A stretch of 64,000 nucleotides of DNA from JABDBE01 sp049585795 (GCA_049585795.1 JBAVAQ010000021.1:1-64000), one strand, 5' to 3'; shown: positions 25,034 to 34,446, counted from the first letter of the stretch. The notes: a model not told the origin generated them from the sequence alone. Program-made: numbers and translations.

Positions 25034-25398
25034 AAAACTACAGCCCGTCTCCTAATCAATCGTGACCTTATTCATTCAGGGTAGGTATCGCGCTCTGGAA
25101 CAACTTGGGAAGAATTCCCCGAAATGAGCGGCTCGAAGCCTTGGATGTGCAAGGTTTCAAGCGTCGCCTCATATCATTTTCAAGGCCTTGCGGCACGGCT
25201 GAAAGCCGTGCCCTTTCAAAACTCCCGACGCCAAAAGTTCTTCCGTGAGCTGTGAAAGCGCTGGGCGACCCACAATCGGACTTTTCGGTACCCTCTGAAG
25301 TTATGCCATTCCAAAAGACATTTATTGGATAGCTTCAATTTGCGAACTATCATGCTTCGCTCTGCGGATAGCCCGGGGGCGGCTGTCCCCAGGTGAGG
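25034..25398. other. gap with interspersed hairpins
   Basis: No gene. A perfect hairpin GGCACGGCT/AGCCGTGCC with a GAA loop occupies 25192-25212, and an AGCC...GGCT element of the CAGCCG family occupies about 25370-25384. The gap separates convergent genes (alpha/beta hydrolase and rhomboid), so the hairpins may act as terminators, though neither has a T-run. Confidence 0.6.
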
Positions 25399-26328
25399 CT
25401 AGTTCACCCAGCCGGATTTGGAACCGCCATTTTTCTTGTTTACGTCGTCGGGCGGAATGTAGTTGCCGTTTTCGTCGAAGGTCCCGCTAACGGTGCGATT
25501 CTGTTTGCGCATGAACACTTCGAACTTGCGCGCCGCCCGGCGACGCTTCCAGCGATAGTAAGAGTTTCGGAAACTGAAGTAATGTTCGGTGGCGCCCAAG
25601 GTGAGTCCACGCCTGGGTATAAACTTCACGTACACAAAGCCGAATAACAGTCCCCCGAGATGCGCGAAATACGCGACGTTCGAGCCCCGGCCCGAGCCTG
25701 AGGCGCTAATGGCTTCCACCAGCGTGATGAAGGCAACTCCCGCCACGAAATATTTCGCGCGAATGCTGAACGGAATTGGGAACAGCATGATTTCCTGGTC
25801 GCCGTAGAGGAGGCCGAAGGCCATCAGAATGCCCAGCACGCCGCCCGATGCGCCCAGGGTTTCTGTTCTAGGCGTCACGCCCCCGATGCCGGTATAAGAA
25901 ATTGCAATCGTGGTCAGCGCCGCCCCGATCACGCAAAAGAAATAAAACTCGAGAAATCGTCTGTGTCCCCAATCAGTTTCCAACTGCGCGCCGAACATCC
26001 ATAGCCCGAGCATATTGAAAAGAATATGTAGAATTCCCGCGTGCAAGAACGAATACGTGACCACCTGGAATATCCAACCGTGCATGACCATTAGCGGAGT
26101 CAGGCTGAACGCGTCCCTGAGCGCGTAGCCCAGATCCGGGGTGAACGCTTTCAACAATTCGATCAGCAGGTAGACGGCGGCATTGATAAGGATGAGCCAC
26201 TTCACGGCTTTGGTGAAGGGTGGCAAACTGAGCGAGAGGGTTCGTCCGCGATACATAAAAGCTGTTGCCAGTTCTCTGCGGGCCATCAGGGGGAGCTGAT
26301 AAGCTCGGCGCAGCAAGGAGCAAGCCAT
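25399..26328 (-). CDS. rhomboid family intramembrane serine protease
   Basis: A 309-residue protein with six or seven membrane helices. The rhomboid hallmarks are present: HILFNMLGLWMFG after helix 2, the nucleophile motif GASGGVLG (Ser), and the catalytic histidine in YFAHLGGLLFG. A basic C-terminal tail of about 90 residues (RKFEVFMRKQNR and a charged end) lies outside the membrane. It is 16 bases downstream of an M28 peptidase on the same strand, suggesting an operon with two proteases. The start at 26328 fits this spacing; MYRGRT at 26256 is an alternative. Confidence 0.93.
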   Translation of the reverse strand: MACSLLRRAYQLPLMARRELATAFMYRGRTLSLSLPPFTKAVKWLILINAAVYLLIELLKAFTPDLGYALRDAFSLTPLMVMHGWIFQVVTYSFLHAGILHILFNMLGLWMFGAQLETDWGHRRFLEFYFFCVIGAALTTIAISYTGIGGVTPRTETLGASGGVLGILMAFGLLYGDQEIMLFPIPFSIRAKYFVAGVAFITLVEAISASGSGRGSNVAYFAHLGGLLFGFVYVKFIPRRGLTLGATEHYFSFRNSYYRWKRRRAARKFEVFMRKQNRTVSGTFDENGNYIPPDDVNKKNGGSKSGWVN

Positions 26329-26344
26329 TCTAGCAGGTTCCGGC

Positions 26345-27772
26345 CTAACGCTCTGGCAGCGGCGTCACTGCCAGGCTCCGGTGGCCTTGATTATCCACTG
26401 CGCGCACGGCAAAGATCACATTATCTTTCGACATCGGAAGCGTGGTGCGAGTTACATTTCCCACGGCTCGCATGTGCTCCCAATCTGGGCTGGTGGTCGC
26501 TCGCCAGAGCACTTCGTAACTTGCCACGCGGCCGCGGGGCGATGGTTCCCAGGTCAGGGTGGAATCGTTCTCCAGCTTGGTAGTCAGCAGTCGAACGTTG
26601 GCCGGAGGCCCTGGCGCCATAGCCAAGGAAGCAAGCGTGGCCGCATTCAAGCGCGCGACACTGGCCACATAGTCAAAGTTGACGAATTTGAGAAGGTCGC
26701 CGAATTCGATTCCATTCTCAGTGCGGACATTCTGGTGCTGGTGGTTGTAGTCTTCGCGAAACTCGGTGAAGCGGACGGCAGCGTACCCCTGCTCATTGAA
26801 CGAAATATGATCGCCCCCGCGCAGGTAACGGTCGAGGCGAAAGGTCAACAGCGGTTTGAGGCCGGCATCGTAGGTGCGGGCGGCCTCGCCGATGTAGCGG
26901 GCGAGCTGCCGGGACGTGGAATCGCTCTCGCCCCCAAGATTTTGGATGGTACGCAGTTGGTCAACAGTGGCGGCAATAGGCACGCCTTGCGAGAAGACGC
27001 GCACCACGCTGGTGTCCTGTTGCGGGCTGCGGTCGCCACCCACAATATCGTTGTTCAGCACTGCTTCGATGCCCCATCCCGCGGACTTGGCCATTTTCGC
27101 GAAGTGGCTGCTGCCGTACAGCCCTTGCTCCTCGCCGGCAACGGTCAGAAAAATGATGGTGGCGGGAAACTTCATCTGGCTGAGCACGCGGGCGCACTCC
27201 AAGCTCACGGCGGTGCCGCTGCCGTCGTCGTTGGCTCCGGGAGCGGGGTCGGTGATGTTGAGGTTGTCGCTGTTGCGCGAATCGTAGTGGCCGCTGACCA
27301 GCACGATGCGCTTGGAGCTCTCGGGATCGGAGCCCTTCAGCACCGCATAAACATTGGTGATGTCGGTGGGCTTGGGAATTCGATCAGCCGGTGCCTGAAC
27401 GAAAGTGTCGGTCTTAACCTCCAGGCATCCGCCGCAATCGCGCGAGTAGCGTTCGAATTCGGACTTGATCCATTGGCGCGCGGCGCCGATTCCGTGGCCT
27501 GATACGATCGAAGCTGCGTCCTGCGCAGACAGGGTTGAGCGAGTCTGGAAGCTCACGAGCTTCTCGATGTTGGACTGAATCCGCGTTACGGAAATCTGCC
27601 GCAAGGCGGCGACAATCTGCGGGTCGGCTGGGCTAGCTGGTAAAGTGTCTTGCGCGATAGCGGCAGTCGCCGCCGTTGCCAATGCGGCGTACAGGACCAC
27701 ACAGAGCGAAAAATGGCATCGTCTAAGGAAAAAGACACTCGCGCGAACATAGCGCCGGAGTTTCACGATCAT
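26345..27772 (-). CDS. secreted M28-family zinc aminopeptidase with C-terminal fibronectin III domain
   Basis: A 475-residue exported peptidase. A signal peptide (basic start then LCVVLYAALATAATAAIAQ) precedes the M28 domain, with the two-zinc ligands visible in SGHYDSRN (His), GANDDGSGT (Asp), AGEEQGLYGS (Glu pair), NNDIVGGD (Asp) and GGDHISFNE (His). A fibronectin type III module follows from about residue 380 (PGPPANVRLL to the end). ATG 27772 is selected because the signal peptide begins there; the longer frame adds 33 residues without hydrophobic character. It probably hydrolyses peptides in the periplasm. The rhomboid gene follows closely. Confidence 0.93.
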   Translation of the reverse strand: MIVKLRRYVRASVFFLRRCHFSLCVVLYAALATAATAAIAQDTLPASPADPQIVAALRQISVTRIQSNIEKLVSFQTRSTLSAQDAASIVSGHGIGAARQWIKSEFERYSRDCGGCLEVKTDTFVQAPADRIPKPTDITNVYAVLKGSDPESSKRIVLVSGHYDSRNSDNLNITDPAPGANDDGSGTAVSLECARVLSQMKFPATIIFLTVAGEEQGLYGSSHFAKMAKSAGWGIEAVLNNDIVGGDRSPQQDTSVVRVFSQGVPIAATVDQLRTIQNLGGESDSTSRQLARYIGEAARTYDAGLKPLLTFRLDRYLRGGDHISFNEQGYAAVRFTEFREDYNHQHQNVRTENGIEFGDLLKFVNFDYVASVARLNAATLASLAMAPGPPANVRLLTTKLENDSTLTWEPSPRGRVASYEVLWRATTSPDWEHMRAVGNVTRTTLPMSKDNVIFAVRAVDNQGHRSLAVTPLPER

Positions 27773-27885
27773 GGTTAAAATAGCCGCTAGCCAAGGGTTC
27801 GAAGAGCGAGTATCCAGTCGCCGGGAATCGGGGACTTGACCTTCAGCCCAAGAGCCACTAAATATTATCAAGGAGTCTTAATAAT

Positions 27886-28095
27886 ATGGAGGCCTTTGTG
27901 GTTCATTGTCCGGAATGCGAAACCAATCTCGACATTGAAGAAGACGAGCTTGATGAAGGAGAAATCGTCTCCTGCCCCGAGTGCGGTAGTGACTTCGAGA
28001 TCATCACAGTGAGTCCCATTGAACTGAAGCCAGTGGACGAGGAGAAATACGAGGAGGACGACGAAGAGGAAGTCGAAGACGGTGATCTCTCCTAG
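27886..28095 (+). CDS. LysW-like acidic zinc-ribbon protein
   Basis: A 69-residue protein with one zinc ribbon (C8/C11 and C30/C33, motifs CPEC and CPECG) and a strongly acidic tail. The sequence plan matches LysW/ArgW, the amino-group carrier protein of lysine or arginine synthesis. However, the carrier's C-terminal EDWGE, where the substrate is attached to the last Glu, is absent: the tail ends GDLS. So it resembles the family without its working end. Ribosome site AAGGAG is about 11 bases upstream. No other lysW-pathway gene (lysX, lysZ, lysY) is nearby. Function unknown; a regulatory or metal-handling protein is possible. Confidence 0.8.
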   Translation: MEAFVVHCPECETNLDIEEDELDEGEIVSCPECGSDFEIITVSPIELKPVDEEKYEEDDEEEVEDGDLS

Positions 28096-28150
28096 GTCAC
28101 GCAGGTTTCCGCCCCGCCCCTTAGAGGTCCACTTCCGCGCCGCTTCGCGA

Positions 28151-28531
28151 ATGGCGACTTTGCTGTGCGTGTCTGCGATCCTTGCTCTGGGTCGATCCGC
28201 CGCTGCCATGGGCAACTTCCCGGCAGCGGAAAACAAACTCCAGAAACCTTATGCCCTCATCTTCGGCACGGTGTGGGGCCCGGATGACCGCCCGGTTTAC
28301 GGAGTGAAGGTAAAGGCTCGCCGCGAGGGCGAGAAGAAAGCCCGATGGGAACAGTATTCAAATCACAGCGGCGAATTCGCCCTGCGGGTCCCGGCAGGCA
28401 AGCAGGACTATGTGATCTGGGCCGATTTGAAGGGCCTCAAATCCAAGAACGGAAATCGCATCCAAGGGGAAGAAGTCAAAGTGCATGTGGACGCAGATGA
28501 GCGTGTCGATACTGGTCTACATCTAAAATAG
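28151..28531 (+). CDS. secreted carboxypeptidase-regulatory-like domain protein
   Basis: A 126-residue exported protein: signal peptide (MATLLCVSAILALGRSAAA), then one Ig-like beta-sandwich with the family motifs FGTVWGPDDRPVYGVKVKARR and HSGEFALRVPAGKQDYVI. These domains (CarboxypepD_reg-like) are found on many acidobacterial surface proteins and may bind ligands or stabilise partners. The start at ATG 28151 is chosen because the signal peptide begins there; the frame extends upstream over the end of the LysW-like gene. It is followed by a similar gene. Confidence 0.8.
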   Translation: MATLLCVSAILALGRSAAAMGNFPAAENKLQKPYALIFGTVWGPDDRPVYGVKVKARREGEKKARWEQYSNHSGEFALRVPAGKQDYVIWADLKGLKSKNGNRIQGEEVKVHVDADERVDTGLHLK

Positions 28532-28569
28532 TTGCCTGGAGGTTGTGGGTAAGCTAGGAGGAGAACCAG

Positions 28570-28929
28570 ATGAGAAAGTATCAGGTTGTGGCTCTCGTCG
28601 TGCTGCTATTCAGTGTTGGTACGGCGACTTCTGCTTATTCCAAAGACAAGGACAAAGAGATCGTCGGCCGCATGTTGACCGGCAAGGTGCTTGATCGACA
28701 CGATAATCCCCTGCCCGATGCCATCGTGTATCTCTCGAATACGCGGACCCGCGCGGTGAAGAGTTACATCACCGCATCCGACGGCGCTTACCACTTTCCT
28801 GAACTCTCCCCAAACATCGATTACGAGGTCTATGCCCAGTACAAGGGCCAGAAAAGCGATACTAAAACGGTGAGCCAATTTGATGACCGAAAGATAGTGA
28901 ACATTATCCTGCGGGTTGCTACGAAGTGA
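28570..28929 (+). CDS. secreted carboxypeptidase-regulatory-like domain protein, second copy
   Basis: A 119-residue exported protein related in fold to the preceding gene: signal peptide (MRKYQVVALVVLLFSVGTATSAYS) and one Ig-like domain with LTGKVLDRHDNPLPDAIVYL and SDGAYHFPELSPNIDYEVYAQY. A strong ribosome site (TAGGAGGAGAA) precedes ATG 28570. The two tandem genes probably arose by duplication and divergence and may be co-expressed with the LysW-like gene. Confidence 0.85.
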   Translation: MRKYQVVALVVLLFSVGTATSAYSKDKDKEIVGRMLTGKVLDRHDNPLPDAIVYLSNTRTRAVKSYITASDGAYHFPELSPNIDYEVYAQYKGQKSDTKTVSQFDDRKIVNIILRVATK

Positions 28930-28946
28930 AGGGCTGCGGGTAGGTC

Positions 28947-30188
28947 TTAGGCCGGGGGGATTAATCCTTGGGAGCCGGAACAAAGCGCTGCCCGTTTCTC
29001 GGGAACGAGACGTCCCAAAGGTGATATTCGCGTCGTCCGCGCCGGGAGTTGAGCGTCTGTGTTCCGAGCCAGTCGGTCCTTGATGCGCAAAAATCTCTCC
29101 TCGAAATACTTTCGTGACACATAGGCGACTGCGACCGCACTCGTGCCCGCCACTGCAAACTTCAGCAGCACCAGTTCGAAGTGCCCATTCGAGGGAATCA
29201 GCGAGGGCCAGTAACGAAGGCAAACTGTGTCGTACATTCGAAAGGCGAGGATGTGGTTCAGATACAGGCCGTAGCTGATGTATCCGAAGAAGCGAAGCAC
29301 AGAGTTGTTGACATAGTGCTTTCTGGAGCTGGTGCCGACTAGAAGAAACAGCAGCAACACTCCGGCAAAGAAGATATCGACGGTCGTTTGTTGCAAGGCT
29401 GCGCCCAGCAACCGGTCCCGGGTTGTGATGCCGAGCGGCCATCCCAGAGCACCGAGCAAGAAAGGAAGACTCAGCAGCAATGCGCACAACTGCTCGACGC
29501 GCTTTCTGGTGATAGCGGTTCTGAGAACGATCGCGAGCAGGCTTCCGGCTGCAAGTCCGTCCGCTACAAACCAGGTATACCAGGCCAATCCGTCCTTGCC
29601 CCAGCCCCAGTTGAAGCAGATCGCCCGAAGTATTGGCACAAACACAACGATCCCGGCCGAAACTGCTGCAAGCCGCGCGGAGGTGAGTTTATGCACAACT
29701 GCGGGCCAGAAAATGTAGAAGTGCTCTTCCACCGCCAGCGACCACAGGGGTCCGTAGCCGCAAGAGACACCGAAAAAGTTGGTCACATTCGCCAGATACA
29801 CGAAACTCAGCCCCACAAAGCTAAGGGAGGAAGAATGGAGCAGGACAAGCAGAAGCAGCAGCAAGTAATATGCAGGAAGTATCCTTAGCGCTCGGCGCGT
29901 ATAGAAACGACGGTAAAAGTGTGGATTCCCTTTTGAGTCGAGGAGGATGCCAGTAATCAGAAAACCGGAGAGCACGAAAAATAGATTTACGCCGAGCCAT
30001 CCCGGCTGAGTTACTTTCAGAAAAGTCCGTCCGAACACGCCGAAGTGGAGGCCTCCGTATCGCCACGAAAAAGCATGTAACAGGAACACTCCGAGAACCG
30101 CGATGCCGCGAATCGTGTCCAATTCCGGCATTACGGGCCGGATCAGGCTGTCTGCGGCTTCCTCCGCGCTCTTGAGTTGCTGTCGCAT
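28947..30188 (-). CDS. acyltransferase 3 family (OafA/YrhL-like)
   Basis: A 413-residue integral membrane acyltransferase. The catalytic histidine motif VFLLHAFSW (about residue 38), FFVLSGFLITGILL, and about ten hydrophobic helices are typical. Members O-acetylate or acylate cell-surface polysaccharides from the cytoplasmic face. The C terminus is basic and lacks an SGNH domain. It converges with the carboxypeptidase-regulatory-like gene and lies about 180 bases from the divergent beta-propeller gene. Confidence 0.93.
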   Translation of the reverse strand: MRQQLKSAEEAADSLIRPVMPELDTIRGIAVLGVFLLHAFSWRYGGLHFGVFGRTFLKVTQPGWLGVNLFFVLSGFLITGILLDSKGNPHFYRRFYTRRALRILPAYYLLLLLLVLLHSSSLSFVGLSFVYLANVTNFFGVSCGYGPLWSLAVEEHFYIFWPAVVHKLTSARLAAVSAGIVVFVPILRAICFNWGWGKDGLAWYTWFVADGLAAGSLLAIVLRTAITRKRVEQLCALLLSLPFLLGALGWPLGITTRDRLLGAALQQTTVDIFFAGVLLLFLLVGTSSRKHYVNNSVLRFFGYISYGLYLNHILAFRMYDTVCLRYWPSLIPSNGHFELVLLKFAVAGTSAVAVAYVSRKYFEERFLRIKDRLARNTDAQLPARTTRISPLGRLVPEKRAALCSGSQGLIPPA

Positions 30189-30368
30189 GTAGCAATCTTC
30201 GAACGATGCTTGGGATTTGCGTGATTATAGAAGCTCGCATGCCGCGAGATTGCTCAAACGCTTAGAGAGCGTCATCTTGGTAAACCTCTGGGTGGCCGCG
30301 ACACCACGAAAGAGCGCTTATGATTTAGAAGTGCGGAAATCAGTCGTGCACCAGGATCGGTCAGATTT

Positions 30369-32057
30369 GTGAAAAGAGTGCCAGCAGTATTGAGAAGCTC
30401 CGTCGGGAAATCTGAGACGGTTCGTTTCGGCGCCCTCGCCGCAGTTCTCGCGACTACATTCCTGACCTTGCATCTGGTCGCCTGCAACAGCAACTCTCCG
30501 GCAAAACCGTCTTCGCCGCCCCCACCGGCGGGCACAAGCGGAACCAACGTGACGACGTATCACAACGACGTCGCGCGCAGCGGCCAGAATCTTACGGAAA
30601 CCATTCTCACACCGAGCAACGTCAACTCCACGAGCTTTGGCAAGCTCTTTGTCCTTAGTGTGGACGGAAAAGTGGATGCTGAGCCGCTCTACCTCGCGCA
30701 GGTAAGCATCCCGAACCAGGGGACGCACAACGTCCTGTATGTGGCAAGCGAGCATGGCAGCGTTTACGGATTCGATGCTGACAGTGGAACACTCCTCTGG
30801 CACGTCTCGATGCTGGCGGCGGGCGAAGCCACCAGCGATGATCACGGCTGCGGACAGATCACGCCAGAAATCGGGGTTACTTCGACTCCGGTGATCGATC
30901 CCAAAGCAGGCCCGCATGGCACGATTTATGTAGTCGCTATGTCGAAGGACGGATCGGGAAATTATCACCAGCGCTTGCATGCTCTGGATGCGACTACTGG
31001 CGCGGAAGAGTTTGGCGGGCCTGAGAACATTCAAGCTTCGTTCCCAGGAACGGGCGACAACAGTTCGGGAGGGAAGGTTGTCTTCGACCCGGGACAGTAT
31101 GCAGAGCGGGCTGGACTTCTCCTGCTCAATGGCGTCGTATTTACGGGCTGGACTTCTCATTGTGATGCTCGGCCCTATACCGGCTGGATCATGGGCTTCG
31201 ATCAATCAACCCTGGCGCAGGTGAGCGTGCTGAACCTTACTCCGAACGGCAATGAAGGGTCAGTTTGGATGAGCGGGGCAGGGCTGGCCGCCGACAGTTC
31301 CGGGAACATCTTTCTACTCGACGCGAACGGGACCTTTGACTCCACGCTCGACGCCAATGGATTTCCCAGCCAGGGCGATTTCGGAAACGCATTCCTCAAG
31401 ATCTCGACTGCGAACCAACGATTAGCGGTCGCGGACTATTTTGAAATGTTCAATCAAGGCGCGGAAAACGGTTCGGACGAAGACCTGGGCTCAGGGGGAA
31501 CGCTGCTGCTGCCCGATCTCATCGATGGCTCGGGTCAAACCCGCCACCTCGCGGTCGGCGCGGGCAAGGACTCGAATATTTACGTGATCGACCGCGATGC
31601 GATGGGAAAGTTCACTCCGGGCAAGAACAATATTTACCAGGAAATTCAAGGCGGCTTGTCGGGGTCTGTCTTTTCCATGCCGGCTTTCTTCAACAATACG
31701 GTTTACTACGGCGCAGTAGGGGATAACATCAAGGCCTTCGCCATCAGCAGTGCGCTGCTTGCGGTTACGCCGGCGTCGCAAACCGGCAATGCTTTCGGCT
31801 ATCCGGGGGCGACTCCGAGCGTCTCTGCGAATGGGACGAGCAATGCGATCCTATGGGCTGCGGAGAACGCAGGCTCTGCGGTTCTGCACGCATACGACGC
31901 CACCAATCTTTCGCACGAGCTTTACAACAGCAATCAGGCCTCAGGCGGCAGAGATCAGTTCGGTGCGGGAAACAAGTTCATCACTCCGCTGATCACGAAT
32001 GGCAAGGTGTACGTGGGAACGACCAATGGGGTGGGAGTATTTGGGCTGCTGCAGTAG
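30369..32057 (+). CDS. PQQ-like beta-propeller lipoprotein
   Basis: A 562-residue lipoprotein with a lipobox LVAC (Cys39) followed by a proline-rich linker. The rest forms a beta-propeller of PQQ-repeat type: VLYVASEHGSVYGFDADSGTLLW, IYVVAMSKDGSG with RLHALDATTGAE, and the C-terminal KVYVGTTNGVGVFGL. No catalytic residues for a quinoprotein dehydrogenase are evident, and no cytochrome motif. It is likely anchored in the outer or inner membrane facing the periplasm. Whether it binds PQQ is unknown, although this genome makes PQQ (see the pqq operon). It ends before a long perfect inverted repeat shared with rpsA. Confidence 0.85.
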   Translation: MKRVPAVLRSSVGKSETVRFGALAAVLATTFLTLHLVACNSNSPAKPSSPPPPAGTSGTNVTTYHNDVARSGQNLTETILTPSNVNSTSFGKLFVLSVDGKVDAEPLYLAQVSIPNQGTHNVLYVASEHGSVYGFDADSGTLLWHVSMLAAGEATSDDHGCGQITPEIGVTSTPVIDPKAGPHGTIYVVAMSKDGSGNYHQRLHALDATTGAEEFGGPENIQASFPGTGDNSSGGKVVFDPGQYAERAGLLLLNGVVFTGWTSHCDARPYTGWIMGFDQSTLAQVSVLNLTPNGNEGSVWMSGAGLAADSSGNIFLLDANGTFDSTLDANGFPSQGDFGNAFLKISTANQRLAVADYFEMFNQGAENGSDEDLGSGGTLLLPDLIDGSGQTRHLAVGAGKDSNIYVIDRDAMGKFTPGKNNIYQEIQGGLSGSVFSMPAFFNNTVYYGAVGDNIKAFAISSALLAVTPASQTGNAFGYPGATPSVSANGTSNAILWAAENAGSAVLHAYDATNLSHELYNSNQASGGRDQFGAGNKFITPLITNGKVYVGTTNGVGVFGLLQ

Positions 32058-32097
32058 AGATGTCTTCCTCTTAGTGTTTGTCTTCTACCTTTAACGT

Positions 32098-32179
32098 TTG
32101 TCATCCCGAGCAAAGCGAGGGATCTGGGTTTATCGCGTCCGTCGCAAACCCAGATCCCTCGCTTTGCTCGGGATGACAA
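32098..32179. terminator. 34-bp perfect inverted repeat between convergent genes
   Basis: Arms at 32098-32131 and 32146-32179 are fully complementary over 34 bases around a 14-base loop; the core is TCCCGAGCAAAGCGAGGGAT. The 5' and 3' flanks have T- and A-rich ends, so it can stop transcription from both sides (beta-propeller gene left, rpsA right). It is also an element of an interspersed family (a half copy lies at about 1773-1797). Confidence 0.8.
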
Positions 32180-32193
32180 GAAGTAGAGACAGA

Positions 32194-34026
32194 CTAATTG
32201 TTGTCGCTCCCGGCGCGCTTCCACGAGATTAAATCTCCTATGGTGGAACCGCCAGTACTGGAGACGGGATGCTTGTACGCTTCGACTTCGGTGCGCGAGG
32301 CTTCCTCGCCCACCGCTTTGATGCTCAGCCCGACTTTCTTTTCTTCCTGATTCATCTTGATGATCTTGAAGTCGTGCTCCTGCCCCGGCTCAAGGGTCAA
32401 GGGTTGGCCATTGCCGTCGACCGCTTCAGAGTTATGGCAGAGGCCCTCGATGCCCTCCGCGATTTCAACAAAGGCGCCGAAGCTGGCCACACGCAGGACT
32501 TTCCCATGTAACACGTCGCCAACTTTGTGCTGGCTGAAGAAACTCTCCCACACATCGGGCTGAAGCTGCTTCACGCCCAGCGAGAGACGCCGCTTGTCCG
32601 GTTCGATGGCCAATACAACCGCTTTCAGACGATCGCCCTTCTTGAGGATTTCTGAAGGATGCTTAACCCGCTTGGTCCAGCTCAGATTGCTGACATGAAC
32701 CAGGCCGTCGATGCCGTCTTCGATTTCGATAAACGCGCCGAAGTCGGTGAGGTTTCGCACCCGGCCTTCTACCGTCGCGCCGACCGGATATTTTTCGTGC
32801 AAAGCGTCCCAGGGATTGGCCGCAAGCTGACGCATGCCCAGCGAAATCCGGCGTTCCTGCGGATGCACATTCAACACCACGCAGTCCACGTGATCGCCGA
32901 CGTTCACCAGCTTGGAAGGATGCTTCATGCGTTTAGACCAGGTCATCTCGCTGACGTGTACGAGCCCCTCGATGCCCTGTTCCAGTTCCACAAACGCGCC
33001 ATAATCGGTGACGCTGATGACGCGACCGCCGACGTGTGCGCCCACGGGATAACGGTGTTCGGCGTCCAGCCAGGGATCAGGCGTAAGCTGCTTGAAGCCT
33101 AACGATACGCGCTGCTTATCCTTGTCGAACTTCAGCACCTTGACCTGAATTTGATCGCCGACGTTTACCAGATCGCGGGGATGCGTGAGACGACCCCAAG
33201 ACATGTCGGTAATGTGCAGCAGACCGTCGATCCCGCCGAGATCGACAAACGCACCGTAATCGGTGAGGTTCTTGACCACTCCAGTCAGGATTGAGCCTTC
33301 TTCGAGATGCTCCAGAGTTTTGGATCGCTTTTCACTCTGCTCGCCTTCGAGCACCTGTTTGCGTGAGACCACGATATTGCCGCGTTTCTTGTTCAGCTTA
33401 ATAATCGCGACTTCGAGAGTCTGCCCCTTCACCGCATCGAGATTGCGGGCTGGACGCAGATCTGCCTGGGAGCCGGGGAGAAATGCACTCGCGCCCATTA
33501 TGTCGACCGTGAGACCGCCCTTGATACGCTCGACCACGGTGGCGCGAATCGGTTTCTTCTCGTTGTAGGCTTTCTCAATCTCATCCCACGCGCGCAGCTT
33601 CTGTGCTTTCTGGTGCGAGAGGTTGATGTAACCTTCCTCGGTCTCGCCCTTATCGCGCATCACGTCGATTTCGTCGCCGGGCTGGAACCGTGGTTTGCCC
33701 TCAAAGTCCAGCACCTCGGACAGGGGAAGCATGCCTTCCGACTTGGCGCCGATGTCCACGACAACATGCGTGCCGGTGAGTTTCAGCACGGTGCCTTTGA
33801 GGACTTTATCCTCGCGGACCGCCTCTTCACTTTCCGTGGTGAAGCTTTCCAGCGCCGAAGCGAAGTCCTCAACGGCGGTGTTAGCGGGCTTTTCCTCCTG
33901 AGGTTGAGCCTGCGGGGTCTCGGAAACAGAAGCCTGAAGAGTCGAGGTTTCAGGGGAAACCTCGAGGTTCTCGGTTAAAGTTGAGGTCGCTGAATCGTGG
34001 TTGGGGGAAGTGTTGTCGTCGAGCAA
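32194..34026 (-). CDS. rpsA: 30S ribosomal protein S1
   Basis: A 610-residue S1 that binds mRNA and helps initiation on weak ribosome sites. After an acidic N-terminal extension (about 70 residues, rich in Glu, Ser, Thr) come six S1/OB-fold repeats: examples are GTVLKLTGTHVVVDIGAKSEG, GVVKNLTDYGAFVDLGG, GRVRNLTDFGAFIEIEDG and GKVLRVASFGAFVEIAEG. The start is TTG 34026 with AGAGG upstream. A sigma-70-type promoter at 34202-34231 gives a leader of about 165 bases. It stands alone, not next to cmk. Confidence 0.98.
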   Translation of the reverse strand: MLDDNTSPNHDSATSTLTENLEVSPETSTLQASVSETPQAQPQEEKPANTAVEDFASALESFTTESEEAVREDKVLKGTVLKLTGTHVVVDIGAKSEGMLPLSEVLDFEGKPRFQPGDEIDVMRDKGETEEGYINLSHQKAQKLRAWDEIEKAYNEKKPIRATVVERIKGGLTVDIMGASAFLPGSQADLRPARNLDAVKGQTLEVAIIKLNKKRGNIVVSRKQVLEGEQSEKRSKTLEHLEEGSILTGVVKNLTDYGAFVDLGGIDGLLHITDMSWGRLTHPRDLVNVGDQIQVKVLKFDKDKQRVSLGFKQLTPDPWLDAEHRYPVGAHVGGRVISVTDYGAFVELEQGIEGLVHVSEMTWSKRMKHPSKLVNVGDHVDCVVLNVHPQERRISLGMRQLAANPWDALHEKYPVGATVEGRVRNLTDFGAFIEIEDGIDGLVHVSNLSWTKRVKHPSEILKKGDRLKAVVLAIEPDKRRLSLGVKQLQPDVWESFFSQHKVGDVLHGKVLRVASFGAFVEIAEGIEGLCHNSEAVDGNGQPLTLEPGQEHDFKIIKMNQEEKKVGLSIKAVGEEASRTEVEAYKHPVSSTGGSTIGDLISWKRAGSDNN

Positions 34027-34201
34027 GATTTATCGCCTCTCTGGTGTACTCGCGCGTGCGCGAAGGATGCGGGAACTGCTTTAGCGGACTGCTGGTGTGA
34101 GTCTTAGGTTGTGTGGAGCCCGCCCTGGCGGACGGACCTGAACAATCCCAGCGGTCGGACGTTGCCAAATAGCGAACCCGCGTCCAAAAGGGAACCCTTC
34201 G

Positions 34202-34231
34202 ACTATAGCAATCGCTTGCAAACAGTGTCAA
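34202..34231 (-). promoter_or_regulatory. sigma-70-type promoter of rpsA
   Basis: On the minus strand TTGACA (34231-34226) and TATAGT (34207-34202) are 18 bases apart: a perfect -35 and a five-of-six -10. The transcript would start near 34195. The long leader (about 165 bases) contains a CCGCC/GGCGG hairpin and could hold an S1 autoregulatory site. The gap on the other side, to 34446, shows no further feature apart from AT-rich stretches. Confidence 0.8.
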
Positions 34232-34446
34232 ACCCCAAACTCAGAATAATCGAAATCGATTAAAGCCAGGTTAAAAGAGGATCTCCCGCTCGTCTGAATT
34301 TGAGACGAGTTGTCGGAAAATAGCTCTTAAAGTGCAACCGCTTTCGTTACTAATGCTTGAGCCAAAACCGCTTGTATACTGCGACCACTCGACCACCTTA
34401 AACAGCATCAAAGTACGCGTTGGTGTGTTTCTACGGATGAGGGCTC

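Noticed and set aside
32098..32179. CRISPR-like repeat
   Set aside because: It is a single inverted repeat with one loop and not a series of direct repeats with spacers; I found no CRISPR array or cas gene in the window.
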